This document shows, piece by piece, positions 44,527 through 53,741 of a stretch of DNA of 64,000 nucleotides (position 1 is its first letter; each line of letters starts with the position of its first letter). This DNA is from JBBIQH01 sp964475945. GTDB taxonomy: Archaea; Thermoproteota; Nitrososphaeria; Nitrososphaerales; Nitrosocaldaceae. The stretch covers positions 31,825 through 95,824 of the forward strand of contig CAYYYF010000003.1 in the NCBI GenBank assembly GCA_964475945.1, given 5' to 3'. Under the pieces are notes generated by a model. It was given only the letters and a program-made list of their open reading frames with translations, made no database searches and was not told where the DNA came from. The position numbers and the translations under genes were made by a program.

Positions 44527-45159
44527 ATGAAGAGGATTGAGGCTATAGTTAAGACAGAGGTTATACCTGATCTTAAGCTTCAGCTGGAGAGGTTTGAGAT
44601 ATATGGTATAAGTACCCATAACATATCTAGCATGAGCATAAGCAGTAGGAATGGTGCTGTTGGAAGGGGTGGGGGAGTAGGAGAGTTCCTAACCAAAATA
44701 GAACTCATAGTAAGTGATAGGGATGCAAAGAGAGTTATAGAGACTATAAGCAGTATAGCAAAGGAGAAGGGTAAGGATCACGCAAAGATATTCATCTCCT
44801 CGTTAGAGGAGATAGTAGATGTATCACATATGCAGGCTATAAAGGATCTGGAGAGCACAAAGGAGGAAGAGGATAGCAATGATTATTTTGATAGAAGAGA
44901 GGAGTTAAGTCCTATAGTGGATACTGAGTATAGCAATGAGGAGCAGGGTAAGAGGAGTAGGCTAGTACCATTACAGAAGTATACACTGATGAGGGTCTTA
45001 AAGTTCTACAATGCAAACAAGGATACATTAAAGTCCGAGTATAGAATAAAGTCCTTCAGCGATTTTGTTAACTTCTGCATATTAGGCTATTTACCCATAA
45101 TAGAGTTAGAGTTGAAGCAGCAGAGTATAGAAGGAAGGAGTAAACTGCTTAGAATTTAA
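44527..45159 (+). CDS. P-II-like protein with a long C-terminal extension
   Basis: Residues 1-112 have the P-II fold: MKRIEAIVKTEVIPDLKLQL and TKIELIVSDRDAKRVIETIS. The T-loop (SSMSISSRNGAVGRGGGVGE) lacks the usual tyrosine and is glycine-rich. B-loop residues are replaced by KDHAKIFISS. The last ~100 residues have an acidic linker (ESTKEEEDSNDYFDRREE) and a helical part (LMRVLKFYNANKDTLKSEYR) not found in classic P-II. A TATA-like box lies 26 bases upstream. Possible role: a variant sensor of ammonium uptake or of another membrane partner. Confidence 0.7.
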   Translation: MKRIEAIVKTEVIPDLKLQLERFEIYGISTHNISSMSISSRNGAVGRGGGVGEFLTKIELIVSDRDAKRVIETISSIAKEKGKDHAKIFISSLEEIVDVSHMQAIKDLESTKEEEDSNDYFDRREELSPIVDTEYSNEEQGKRSRLVPLQKYTLMRVLKFYNANKDTLKSEYRIKSFSDFVNFCILGYLPIIELELKQQSIEGRSKLLRI

Positions 45160-45264
45160 TCTTAATCTTAATTTAATTTAATTATATATTACTGCAATAG
45201 TATAATAAGCATCTAATTATCATAAAAACAAGAGTTTTTATACTCTAGCATGTTATATCATAGT

Positions 45265-45606
45265 ATGAAGAAGATAGAGGCGATTGTTGCTACTGAGAGG
45301 GTAGATATAGTATATAGAGCATTAAAGAGGTATGGGGTAGATAATGTATTCATAGTAAATGGATATGGTAAGGGTCTATTCCAGAATGTAACCCTTACAG
45401 GGGCAAGGGGTACTGAGGCATACAAGCCAGAGTTGGTAAGTGCATCAAAGATAGAGGTTGTTGTTGCAGATAGGGATGTTGAGGATATATTGGATATAAT
45501 AACAAAGAATGCTGGAATAGGTGTTAATGAGGGTGTAGTTGGTAGGGCATTGATAACCCCTATAGAGCAGATAAGGAAGTTAGAGAAGGTGCTTACTACA
45601 AAGTAG
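45265..45606 (+). CDS. P-II signal-transduction protein (GlnK-like)
   Basis: A 113-residue P-II protein. MKKIEAIVATERVDIVYRAL is the start (chosen by a TATA-like box 27 bases before; 45250 is also open). The T-loop has TGARGTEAYKPE, keeping RGxE and a tyrosine near the modification position. KIEVVVADRDVEDILDIITK is the core strand and helix, and GVVGRALITPIEQI the end. Likely regulates Amt by 2-oxoglutarate and ATP/ADP. It is 105 bases from the extended P-II gene. Confidence 0.85.
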   Translation: MKKIEAIVATERVDIVYRALKRYGVDNVFIVNGYGKGLFQNVTLTGARGTEAYKPELVSASKIEVVVADRDVEDILDIITKNAGIGVNEGVVGRALITPIEQIRKLEKVLTTK

Positions 45607-45607
45607 A

Positions 45608-46762
45608 TCAGTTTAATATTAACTTTGCAATATACTCTATCCCATCCCTACTATCTGCTATACTCTTCAACATCTTAACATTCCTCTTATACTTCCCATC
45701 ATTCAATACCTTCTCTATGGCATCGTTGACCTTATGCGTATCTAAACCCTTCTCTCTAAGCATTATACCTATCTCAAGTCTAGCAACCTTCATCGCATTA
45801 CCTAACTGCTCGCTATGATTCTCTATAGGTATACAAAGCATAGGTTTACCCTGCTTTATAGCCTGTGCTATCGTAGAATGCCCTCCACGCATAACTATAG
45901 CATTGCTTATAGTAAATACCTCATCCTTGAATGGGCACCACTCAAAGTACCAGCCATTCCTTATCCTCCTAGGTATGATGCTACCATTGGGATTACCCTC
46001 AGATACTATTATGCTTATATCATCATTATCCTTTATACCCTCTACCAACCTCTTTACTATATGCAATTTAGTCTCTTTTGGTCCACTTATATGTATGAAT
46101 ACTATCTTTGCATTATTGCTTAACTCAAGCACTCTACGTACCTTCTCCATACTCTGCTCACTTACCTCTTGCCTAGGTATCATGAATCCAGAGTACTCAA
46201 GCATACCATCCCCATACTTTATACCCCATAGGTTCTGCTCTGAGATTGTATATGGTGGAGGTAGATCTGGAGCAATGATACCATCACCTATACTCCATAA
46301 AACTGCTAATAACTCAGCAAGCATATCCTCAAATGCCCTAACTACAGCAAAATCTCTTAACCTTGGTGATAAGAGTAGTTTAAGTTGGTTAAGTATAACT
46401 ATGCACCTTACCCCCAGAATACTTGCGGCAAGTAATGTAGATAGTCTAGTATCACTAACAACAACATCTGGCTTGAAGACCTTCATATTACCCAACTCAA
46501 GCATTACTTGCCTAGAGAAGTTGAATGCATTGATGGGGATGTTCATTATGCTCCTCTTAACATTAAACCCTATATTAGGATCCCAGCCAAACTCCACCTC
46601 AGGCACTACATTGCACTTGAATCCAACCTTGCTTATGTATGCTACTGCATCACCAAATGATGAGAACTCTATCGTGCACTCATCCTTTAACCTATCAGCA
46701 AGTAGAAGCATCCTACTTGCATGCCCTAATCCAACACCATATACCCCTATATATACTCTCAT
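45608..46762 (-). CDS. MurG/UGT-like glycosyltransferase
   Basis: A 384-residue GT-B fold protein. VGVYGVGLGHASRMLLL-like GVGLGHASRMLLLADRLK is the N-terminal nucleotide-side motif. KPDVVVSDTRLSTLLAASIL, AIVMRGGHSTIAQAIKQGKP (sugar-nucleotide binding) and CIPIENHSEQLGNAMKVARL are typical of the UDP-sugar family. The acceptor is unknown; in archaea this fold serves lipid or glycan synthesis. It converges with the P-II gene with one base between stops. Confidence 0.78.
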   Translation of the reverse strand: MRVYIGVYGVGLGHASRMLLLADRLKDECTIEFSSFGDAVAYISKVGFKCNVVPEVEFGWDPNIGFNVKRSIMNIPINAFNFSRQVMLELGNMKVFKPDVVVSDTRLSTLLAASILGVRCIVILNQLKLLLSPRLRDFAVVRAFEDMLAELLAVLWSIGDGIIAPDLPPPYTISEQNLWGIKYGDGMLEYSGFMIPRQEVSEQSMEKVRRVLELSNNAKIVFIHISGPKETKLHIVKRLVEGIKDNDDISIIVSEGNPNGSIIPRRIRNGWYFEWCPFKDEVFTISNAIVMRGGHSTIAQAIKQGKPMLCIPIENHSEQLGNAMKVARLEIGIMLREKGLDTHKVNDAIEKVLNDGKYKRNVKMLKSIADSRDGIEYIAKLILN

Positions 46763-46790
46763 AATTCATAATTAATGTATCTCTAATTAA

Positions 46791-47408
46791 TCACTCTAAC
46801 CTTACCCTAACAACTCTGCCATTAGGCTCAACCTCCTTGAATACAACTGCACTAAACCTATACACCTTGGTATCCTCATATAACCAGCAGTCAGGTAATG
46901 CGTTAGCCTTCATACATGTCTCGCAAAGAAACCTCTCTGCATCCCATCCATACTCTACCGCTACCTGTGGCAGGAGTAGACCTGAGCCGTAGCGCCATAC
47001 TATTATCAATCCATCCCTTCCAACCTTTATAGCATTCTTATATTCTCTAGGATCATCAACCTTTATTAGTATAGGCTCTGATAGTATGCTTACCTCAAAT
47101 GTAAGACTAGGATACTCTTCCATGCTTACAGGCTTGAACCTTGGATCGCTAATAGCAGCAGCAATGCTAGCATCTATCAAGGCAGAATATAACTCCTTTG
47201 TAGGCATTGGGAAGCCTATGCATCCACGTAGATCCTCCCTACCTTTATTATACTCGTTTATTGTTACAAATACACCATATCGCATAGAGTACTTTGACTT
47301 TATGGAATCATCGACCTCAATCATCCTTCTAGACTTAAGGTAATGCTCAACAGCGCTTCTAGCAAGTTTAACCAATGCGTATCCATCGTTATCATCAAAT
47401 GCAAGCAA
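46791..47408 (-). CDS. amrA: AMMECR1-domain protein
   Basis: A 205-residue single-domain protein. VFVTINEYNKGREDLRGCIG is the signature loop (LRGCIG is invariant), SDPRFKPVSMEEYPSLTFEV and LLPQVAVEYGWDAERFLCET follow. Members work with AmrS (25991-27049) and Memo in the AmmeMemoRadiSam system. Memo is not in this window. The molecular function is not established. Start overlaps the Mut7-C gene. Confidence 0.9.
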   Translation of the reverse strand: MLAFDDNDGYALVKLARSAVEHYLKSRRMIEVDDSIKSKYSMRYGVFVTINEYNKGREDLRGCIGFPMPTKELYSALIDASIAAAISDPRFKPVSMEEYPSLTFEVSILSEPILIKVDDPREYKNAIKVGRDGLIIVWRYGSGLLLPQVAVEYGWDAERFLCETCMKANALPDCWLYEDTKVYRFSAVVFKEVEPNGRVVRVRLE

Positions 47409-47928
47409 GCCTAGTATTCACCTCCTTGGCAAACTCCCTTAACCTCTTAACATGGCTACCTTCCCAGTATACCTTATTACATCCTTTGCATATATAAAAT
47501 CTCTCATACAAAGCAAGTATATTATCATGCACCAATCCCTTAAGTATATGCTTATCCTTATACTCGAGTTTAGAGTTGCAGAGTGAGCAGCGTGAGTGCT
47601 CTGCATTGAACACTATACAAGATACTCCCAATGCCCTTAGAATAGCCTCCATTGTGCTTATGCTTAGATCCACCCTTCCTTTATAACTGTTGTTAACAAG
47701 TATGCTCTTTATGCCTAGCCTCTCTGCCCTCCTATGCAATTCCTCATCCCTTGTTACAAGTACTCTGCCCTCTCTTAAGCATAAATCAATTAAGAATGAG
47801 TCATCTATGCTATTGTAGTAGAGGGTATCAAAGCCAAAGAACCTTAACTTCCTTGCCATGCTACCAAGCATAGCATCCACTACAAGCCTCGCATCCTTGC
47901 TACTCTTACTGTGCTGTTCTACATTCAT
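47395..47928 (-). CDS. Mut7-C RNase-domain (PIN-like) protein
   Basis: A 177-residue protein from the ATG at 47928. LVVDAMLGSMARKLRFFGFD and VLVTRDEELHRRAERLGI carry the PIN-like acidic residues; HSRCSLCNSKL and YICKGCNKVYWEGSHVKR form the C-terminal zinc finger that defines the Mut7-C family (formerly DUF82). It is presumed to be a ribonuclease. It overlaps the CBS gene by 23 bases and AMMECR1 by 14, forming a tight cluster. Confidence 0.88.
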   Translation of the reverse strand: MNVEQHSKSSKDARLVVDAMLGSMARKLRFFGFDTLYYNSIDDSFLIDLCLREGRVLVTRDEELHRRAERLGIKSILVNNSYKGRVDLSISTMEAILRALGVSCIVFNAEHSRCSLCNSKLEYKDKHILKGLVHDNILALYERFYICKGCNKVYWEGSHVKRLREFAKEVNTRLACI

Positions 47929-48496
47929 CACAGAGGAATTTACCATCGACATATGCCAAGTAGTCTGACCACTCCTCGCACTCATCGCAATACCCTGAGA
48001 TGAGTGTAGTGCTTCTACCAAGCTCGCCCTTAAGCATAGCAGCCTTCTCGGATACAACATCTATAAGCTCTGGCATGACTGCTATAACATCTGATGATGA
48101 TACTACACCAACAACCTTATCCTTGTATGTTACCCCAAGTCTCTTAACATTATGCTTCCTTAGCAGCCTTGCAGCATCCGTTATGCTAGCCTCGCTATCT
48201 ATGGTTATCAGATCCTGCATTATATCACTAGCCCTTATCCTGCTTGGCTTCTCATCCCTTACTGCTGCCTTGCTTACTATATCCCAATCTGTTACCACAC
48301 CTAATGGCTTACCATCTGGCTTACCATTATCAGTTATTATTATGCTTCCTATCCTCATCTCACTCATTACCCTTGCTATCTCATTCACTGTTGCATCAGA
48401 CGGTAATGCAATAACTGGGCTATTCATGATATCCTTGACTAGAAGCCTTGTTGTTACATTTGGTTCTCTCTCCCTACTCTCTACCATCTTACTCAA
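47906..48496 (-). CDS. Tandem CBS-domain protein with C-terminal zinc ribbon
   Basis: A 196-residue protein. Two CBS modules: KDIMNSPVIALPSDATVNEI to VVTDWDIVSKAAV, and ASDIMQDLITIDSEASITDA to VVGVVSSSDVIAVMPELI. A short Cys4 finger ends it: GYCDECEEWSDYL and FLCDECRTAQ. CBS pairs bind adenosine nucleotides; the ribbon suggests contact with nucleic acid or protein. Such CBS-plus-ribbon proteins are common in Thaumarchaeota. Confidence 0.85.
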   Translation of the reverse strand: MSKMVESREREPNVTTRLLVKDIMNSPVIALPSDATVNEIARVMSEMRIGSIIITDNGKPDGKPLGVVTDWDIVSKAAVRDEKPSRIRASDIMQDLITIDSEASITDAARLLRKHNVKRLGVTYKDKVVGVVSSSDVIAVMPELIDVVSEKAAMLKGELGRSTTLISGYCDECEEWSDYLAYVDGKFLCDECRTAQ

Positions 48497-48607
48497 GATA
48501 CATTAGGATTAAGAGATATAAATATGATATACATGTATACTAGAATCTATTTGAATAACTCTTCTTGGAGTATATGATAAAGTAATAAAAAGTTTAGATT
48601 TATATCT

Positions 48608-49194
48608 ATGAATACACCTTTAGGTATGAGCAAACTAGCTGGTATAAGTAAGAGGAGTATATTAATGTATGCTGGAGCAGTAACAGTAGCAGGTATAGCA
48701 TTCATGCTTGTTACGGGTATAATGGGCTCTTCCCCAGTATTCTATAAGGCAAGTGTAACAGTAGAGGATACAGAGGAGGCTAAGGCAAAGGGGATATCCC
48801 CTACATACGATGATGTAGCCATGCCTATAGATGATAGCATACTTGCAAGGTTCCCAAGGTCAGATGAGTTCAAGAAGGCACTAGAAGAATTGGGAGATTT
48901 TAAACGTACATGCAACACTGATATTGGTGGAGGTTTATATGGTCTTTACAAGATTGCCATGGCAGTCGCCATTTTGATGTAAGCAAGTTTGATACTGCTT
49001 CTATAAAGAATATACTTAGAGAGTTAGCATTGCAGCGTAACAAGTCTACAGAGGAGAGGTCAGAGAATGTAAAATCCTATATGACTGCAACTAACACACT
49101 AGCAGATGGTGTGATAGATAGCAGTAGTGTAGTTATAAAGTATAAGGATGTGTATTACTTTATAGGCGTAAGTGAGGCATCAGTAATACCATAG
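48608..49194 (+). pseudogene. Membrane-anchored protein with an internal frame change
   Basis: The first frame codes 124 residues: a short N-terminus, one transmembrane helix (ILMYAGAVTVAGIAFMLVTG) and a domain ending in FKKALEELGDF. The second frame then codes HFDVSKFDTASIKNILRELA through VYYFIGVSEASVIP to a TAG at 49194. The two parts read as one protein interrupted between about 48905 and 48965. Total length 587 bases is one short of a codon multiple, consistent with a missing base. I do not recognise the family. Real break or sequence error are both possible. Confidence 0.5.
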
Positions 49195-49225
49195 TTAGTC
49201 ATTATTTTTTGAAATAATTTACTAA

Positions 49226-50680
49226 TCAACTAATCTTAAGTCTATTTGCTAGCTCAGCCTTAAGATCCTCTATCCTTACCCTTACCTGCTTCATGGTATC
49301 CCTATCCCTTATAGTTACTGTATTATCCTGCATAGTCTGCCTATCAACTGCTATTGCATATGGCGTGCCTATCTCATCAAGCCTCCTATACCTCCTACCT
49401 ATGGTGCCAGAGTTATCGTATACTGTATCAAAATCCTTCTTAAGCATCTCATATATCTCATATGCCTTCTCATCAAGACCATCCTTGTTAACCAAAGGTA
49501 GCACTCCTACCTGCACAGGGGCAAGGTACGGCTTTAACCTTAACACTCTTCTATCTTCATCTTGTAGTGAATGCTCCAGTATACAGTATAGGCTCCTCTC
49601 AATACCCATGGATAGTTCGAATACATGTGCCAATACCCTCTCATCACCATCCATAACCTCAAGGTTCTCCTTGCTTACCTGCATATGCCCCTTAAGGTCA
49701 TGCTCAGATCTATAATTGCATGCCACCAACTCCAACCATCCTAGACTTGTATTAACCTCAAAGTCGAATGCTACACTTGCATAGAATGCCTTCTCATCAT
49801 CTGCAAGCCTTCTAAATCTGCTCTTACTCATATCTATCCCTGTCTTGCTGTAGAACTCATTGAGCAATGCAAGGTAGTATGCTACTAACCTGTTAGGCAG
49901 TATACCCTTACTTAAAGCCTCATCTACAGTAACCTCATGCAAGCCATTGCTATCCTGTATCCTTAACATAACACCCCTTACGCCATTGAACCTCCTCTCA
50001 TCTATCTCATCAAGTCTCTTTGGGTTACAGAATACCTCTATCTCTGCCTGATAGAACTCTCTGAGCCTTATTATACTCTGCCTAGGAGCAATCTCGTTCC
50101 TAAAGCTCTTACCTACCTGCGCTATTGCTATAGGCAACTTGCAGCGCATTATCTTGAATAACCTAGCAAAATCTACAAATATACTCTGACATGTCTCTGG
50201 TCTTAGGTATGCCTCAACATTATCTGCACCTATACCAACCTTGAACATCATATTGAACCTGCTTACCTTCCCTAACTCGCCATTGCAGTTTGGGCATCTT
50301 ATATTATTCTTTATTATTAATGCATTCAACTCCTCATTGCTTATGCGCTCAGGCACACTAGCATTTATGCGCTCACTTACAAGCCTATCTGCTCTATGCA
50401 CAGATGAGCACTTTAAGCACTTCACTATAGGATCATTGAAGCTCTCAAGGTGCCCAGAGGCTATGAATACGCTGCTGCTCATTATCTGAGCACCATCTAT
50501 CTCAAGCATACCATCCCTCCTAACCAGCTCCCTCCTCCATAGTTCTATATACCTATTCTTTAATGCAACACCCAATGGACCATAATCCCAGAACCCTGCT
50601 TGCGCATCTGCATATATCTCACAGCTAGGGAAGTAGAAACCCTTGCTTAATGCTAGTTTGGTTACCTCATCGTAGTTCAT
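49226..50680 (-). CDS. glyS: Glycyl-tRNA synthetase (alpha2 type)
   Basis: Class II enzyme charging tRNA-Gly. GFYFPSCEIYADAQAGFWDY and GPLGVALKNRYIELWRRELV are motif 1; FRNEIAPRQSIIRLREFYQA is motif 2; VFELSMGIERSLYCILEHSL is motif 3 with the ATP-binding arginine. A Cys4 zinc site is in VKCLKCSSVHRA and IRCPNCNGELG. The C-terminal anticodon domain starts at LAPVQVGVLPLVNKDG. At 484 residues it is shorter than many archaeal homologues, probably lacking inserted loops. Confidence 0.94.
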   Translation of the reverse strand: MNYDEVTKLALSKGFYFPSCEIYADAQAGFWDYGPLGVALKNRYIELWRRELVRRDGMLEIDGAQIMSSSVFIASGHLESFNDPIVKCLKCSSVHRADRLVSERINASVPERISNEELNALIIKNNIRCPNCNGELGKVSRFNMMFKVGIGADNVEAYLRPETCQSIFVDFARLFKIMRCKLPIAIAQVGKSFRNEIAPRQSIIRLREFYQAEIEVFCNPKRLDEIDERRFNGVRGVMLRIQDSNGLHEVTVDEALSKGILPNRLVAYYLALLNEFYSKTGIDMSKSRFRRLADDEKAFYASVAFDFEVNTSLGWLELVACNYRSEHDLKGHMQVSKENLEVMDGDERVLAHVFELSMGIERSLYCILEHSLQDEDRRVLRLKPYLAPVQVGVLPLVNKDGLDEKAYEIYEMLKKDFDTVYDNSGTIGRRYRRLDEIGTPYAIAVDRQTMQDNTVTIRDRDTMKQVRVRIEDLKAELANRLKIS

Positions 50681-50694
50681 CTACTCTAATACAA

Positions 50695-51555
50695 TCACTT
50701 GCTAATATAAGCATATGCTAACTCTCTAACCTTCCTTATATTCCCTATATCATCCCTCCTAGAGTCTACAGGTGTCTCTAGTATCCATGGTATAGATCTG
50801 AACTCCTTTATGCTGAATATGTTCTTGAACCCTTCCTCGCCTATATGCCCCAAGCCTATATGCTCATGCCTATCTGCATGTGATGCTAATCCATACTTTG
50901 AGTCATTTATATGGAGCAGCTTTATGCTCTTAACCCCTATATGCTTCTCTATCAATGCTATAAGATCCTCCAGCCTATCCCTGCTCCTTACATCATAACC
51001 ATAAGCAAATAGATGGCATGTATCTATGCATATACCAACCCTCTTACCATCAAGCATATTATACAACTCTGTCAACTCTTCTATGCTTGAGCCTATGCTA
51101 TTCTTCTGCCCAGCCATGTTCTCTAGCAGTATGGTAACATCCTTAGCATGCTCCAATGCAGTGTTACATGCATTAACTATATTCCTCATACCCTCCCTTG
51201 CACTTGTATTCATATGACTTCCTAGGTGTATAACAAGCATCCTAATGCCTAGCATGGAGCAACGCTTAACCTCATCTATAAGAACGGATAATGACTTGCT
51301 GTATATATCCTGCTTTGGTGATGCAAGGTTTGGTAGGTATGGCATATGGGCATATACTACATCAGCATCTATCCTACTTGCACTTAACTTATCCTTGAAC
51401 CTCTTTGCTTCTTCCTCACTTAAAGGCTTTGCACTCCAACCCCTTGGGTTCCTTGTAAATATCTGGAATGCATTGCATTCGAGCATTAATGCATTATCTA
51501 CAGCCTTGTCTACACCTCCAGAGATGGATACATGCAAACCTACACGTATATCCAT
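50695..51555 (-). CDS. nfo: Endonuclease IV
   Basis: AP endonuclease of base excision repair, a TIM-barrel with three zinc ions, 286 residues. LHVSISGGVDKAVDNALMLE is the start; LVIHLGSHMNTSAREG, ILLENMAGQKNSIGSSIEEL, GICIDTCHLFAYGYD and LLHINDSKYGLASHADRHEH carry the metal ligands. It diverges from priL. Confidence 0.95.
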   Translation of the reverse strand: MDIRVGLHVSISGGVDKAVDNALMLECNAFQIFTRNPRGWSAKPLSEEEAKRFKDKLSASRIDADVVYAHMPYLPNLASPKQDIYSKSLSVLIDEVKRCSMLGIRMLVIHLGSHMNTSAREGMRNIVNACNTALEHAKDVTILLENMAGQKNSIGSSIEELTELYNMLDGKRVGICIDTCHLFAYGYDVRSRDRLEDLIALIEKHIGVKSIKLLHINDSKYGLASHADRHEHIGLGHIGEEGFKNIFSIKEFRSIPWILETPVDSRRDDIGNIRKVRELAYAYISK

Positions 51556-51592
51556 TCTATTATCTTTTATTTAGGTGCTATTAAATAATATT

Positions 51593-52603
51593 ATGCATAT
51601 TGATGAGTTGATAGCAAGGTATCCTTTCTTAAGTAATGCAGCAGATTACCTAAGAGTATTAGACTACTCATTAGATGAGTTTAATGATCCATCATTCTCT
51701 AATGTAATAGATAAGGCAAGTAAGAGGATACTTGCTGCCATGAATGGTGTTGCATATGAGGAGGTTGATGACGCTGATCTTGAACTCATATCCTTCCTAC
51801 TTGCATGTATAATGGTTAGGACTATAGGGGTTAAGGGCCTCTACAGGAGGTTTGCTCTAGTAGAGGCGAGGAGGGTAGAGACCTTTCTTATGGAGGATCT
51901 TAGCAAGGATGAGAGGGATAGCATACTGAAGTTACTATTCAAGGATATATTTGATGTTGATGTTGCTTATGATAATGATGAAGGGTTATTCAAGATAAGG
52001 GTGGAGGATTACCTCAAGTACTCAGTTAACTTCCATGATAGTTACTGGAGGTTGAGTAGTAGAGTATTGCATAAGGGGTATGTATACCTTAGCCTTAAGG
52101 ATGTTATCAGGCTTATAAGGGATGAGATAATGCTTATAGTGGAGGAGAGGATAGAGAGGATGCATGTAGAGAGGTTACCTGAGCCCATAGCAAAGAGGGT
52201 AGAAGCATTAAGAGCAATGCTCCATAGTAGTGATAGTAAAGATAATATCATTATAAAAAGGGTTGAGGGCAGGTATCCACCATGCATAGTTAACATACTG
52301 AAGATGCTTGAACAGGGTAGCAATCCATCGCATACTGCAAGGGTATTATTGGCAACCTACATGCTTGCAATAGGGAAGAGCATAGATGAGGTATGTGATC
52401 TATTCAAGAATGCCCCAGATTACAACGCTAGGATAACAAGGTATCAGGTTGAGCATCTAGCAGGGTTAAGGGGCAATAGGGTAAAGTACTCATGCCCATC
52501 ATGTGAGAAGGTTATGCTCCAAGGGCTATGTTATAAAAGTGAGGAGTGCAAGGGTATAACTAACCCTGTCCAGTTTACATTTAGGCATGAAGGTAAGCGA
52601 TAA
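51593..52603 (+). CDS. priL: DNA primase large subunit
   Basis: The iron-sulfur subunit of archaeal primase, about 336 residues. The C-terminal region has cysteines at YPPCIVNILKMLEQG and at YSCPSCEKVMLQGLCYKSEE plus CKG, consistent with the [4Fe-4S] set. The N-terminal helical domain has ARRVETFLMEDLSKDERDSI. I use the ATG at 51593; GTG at 51575 would add 6 residues. The end overlaps priS by 17 bases. Confidence 0.9.
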   Translation: MHIDELIARYPFLSNAADYLRVLDYSLDEFNDPSFSNVIDKASKRILAAMNGVAYEEVDDADLELISFLLACIMVRTIGVKGLYRRFALVEARRVETFLMEDLSKDERDSILKLLFKDIFDVDVAYDNDEGLFKIRVEDYLKYSVNFHDSYWRLSSRVLHKGYVYLSLKDVIRLIRDEIMLIVEERIERMHVERLPEPIAKRVEALRAMLHSSDSKDNIIIKRVEGRYPPCIVNILKMLEQGSNPSHTARVLLATYMLAIGKSIDEVCDLFKNAPDYNARITRYQVEHLAGLRGNRVKYSCPSCEKVMLQGLCYKSEECKGITNPVQFTFRHEGKR

Positions 52604-53711
52604 TACAATAAATGTTATAAGACAGGCATTCAAGGAGTTCTACTACAATAACAATAACCTGTTAGAGGTACCAGAGGCTATAGAGGAGAGGGAGTTCGGT
52701 TATTCCAAGTTTGATGGCACAATGGTTAGGCATATTGGCATAAAGAATGTAAAGGAGTTAATAGCATTACTTGTAAGGGAGGTTCCAGCGGATGTATACT
52801 GCTCCTCTGCATATTATAGCAACCCAAGTAAGGCTATGCAGGAGAAGGGGTTGAAGGCAGCAGATCTTATATTTGATATAGATATAAAGGAGTTGAATAC
52901 GCTATGCTCAGCAAGGCATGATGTATACATATGTTCATCATGCAACAACATGCTTGATCTATGCGAGTGTAGTAACCAAAGCATAAAGCATATACCATTC
53001 CCATGTGATGAGTGCATAAGTATAGGGAAGAGGGAGGTTAGTAAACTTCTTGCCATACTTGAGGATGATTTTGGTATAGATGAGGGTAATATTGGTATAT
53101 ACTTCTCTGGCAATAATGGATTCCATATACATGTTAAAGATAGGTATAAGGAACTTGATGCCAATGCTAGAGCAGAGATAGTGAACTATATCTCTGCTAA
53201 AGGGTTAGAGTACAGCATACTCTTCAAGGCTAATAGCGTAAAGAAAAGGAGAGGGAAGGGTAAGGGTAGCAAGGATAGCAACCTCTTCAGACTAAACCCA
53301 GATGGGTATGGATGGGTTGGTAGGATATCAAGACAAGTTATCAAGGAAAGGAGTTTGCGAAATGATAACTATGCAGATAGCAATGCTATAAGTAAGGCGT
53401 TAAGTGAACTTGGTGTAAGGATAGACCCAAATGTTACCATAGATATGCATAGGATATTCAGACTCGCTGGAACACTTAACAGCAAGAGTAGCCTAGCAAA
53501 GGTTAAATGCACAGATCTTGATTCATTCAACCCATTTAATAATGCATGCTTCATAAGTGATAGGGAGGTTTATGCTTATATAGTAAAGGCACCAAGGTTC
53601 ATGCTAAAAGGTAATACCTTTGGTCCATTCGCGCAAGAGTATGCAAGGATACCACTCTATGCATTCTGCTACCTTGCATGCAAAGGGCTTGCAGAGATAC
53701 CCAATGATTAA
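52587..53711 (+). CDS. priS: DNA primase catalytic subunit
   Basis: Makes RNA or DNA primers at replication forks. REFGYSKFDGTMVRHIGIKN is the start of the Prim fold; ADLIFDIDIKELN holds the catalytic aspartates (DxD) and YFSGNNGFHIHVKDRY the SGxxGxHxxV triphosphate motif. A zinc knot is near CSSCNNMLDLCECSNQ and CDECISIG. At 374 residues it is typical. In operon with priL. Confidence 0.94.
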   Translation: MKVSDNTINVIRQAFKEFYYNNNNLLEVPEAIEEREFGYSKFDGTMVRHIGIKNVKELIALLVREVPADVYCSSAYYSNPSKAMQEKGLKAADLIFDIDIKELNTLCSARHDVYICSSCNNMLDLCECSNQSIKHIPFPCDECISIGKREVSKLLAILEDDFGIDEGNIGIYFSGNNGFHIHVKDRYKELDANARAEIVNYISAKGLEYSILFKANSVKKRRGKGKGSKDSNLFRLNPDGYGWVGRISRQVIKERSLRNDNYADSNAISKALSELGVRIDPNVTIDMHRIFRLAGTLNSKSSLAKVKCTDLDSFNPFNNACFISDREVYAYIVKAPRFMLKGNTFGPFAQEYARIPLYAFCYLACKGLAEIPND

Positions 53712-53741
53712 ATTATAATTAAATTATACCTTGCTATATAG

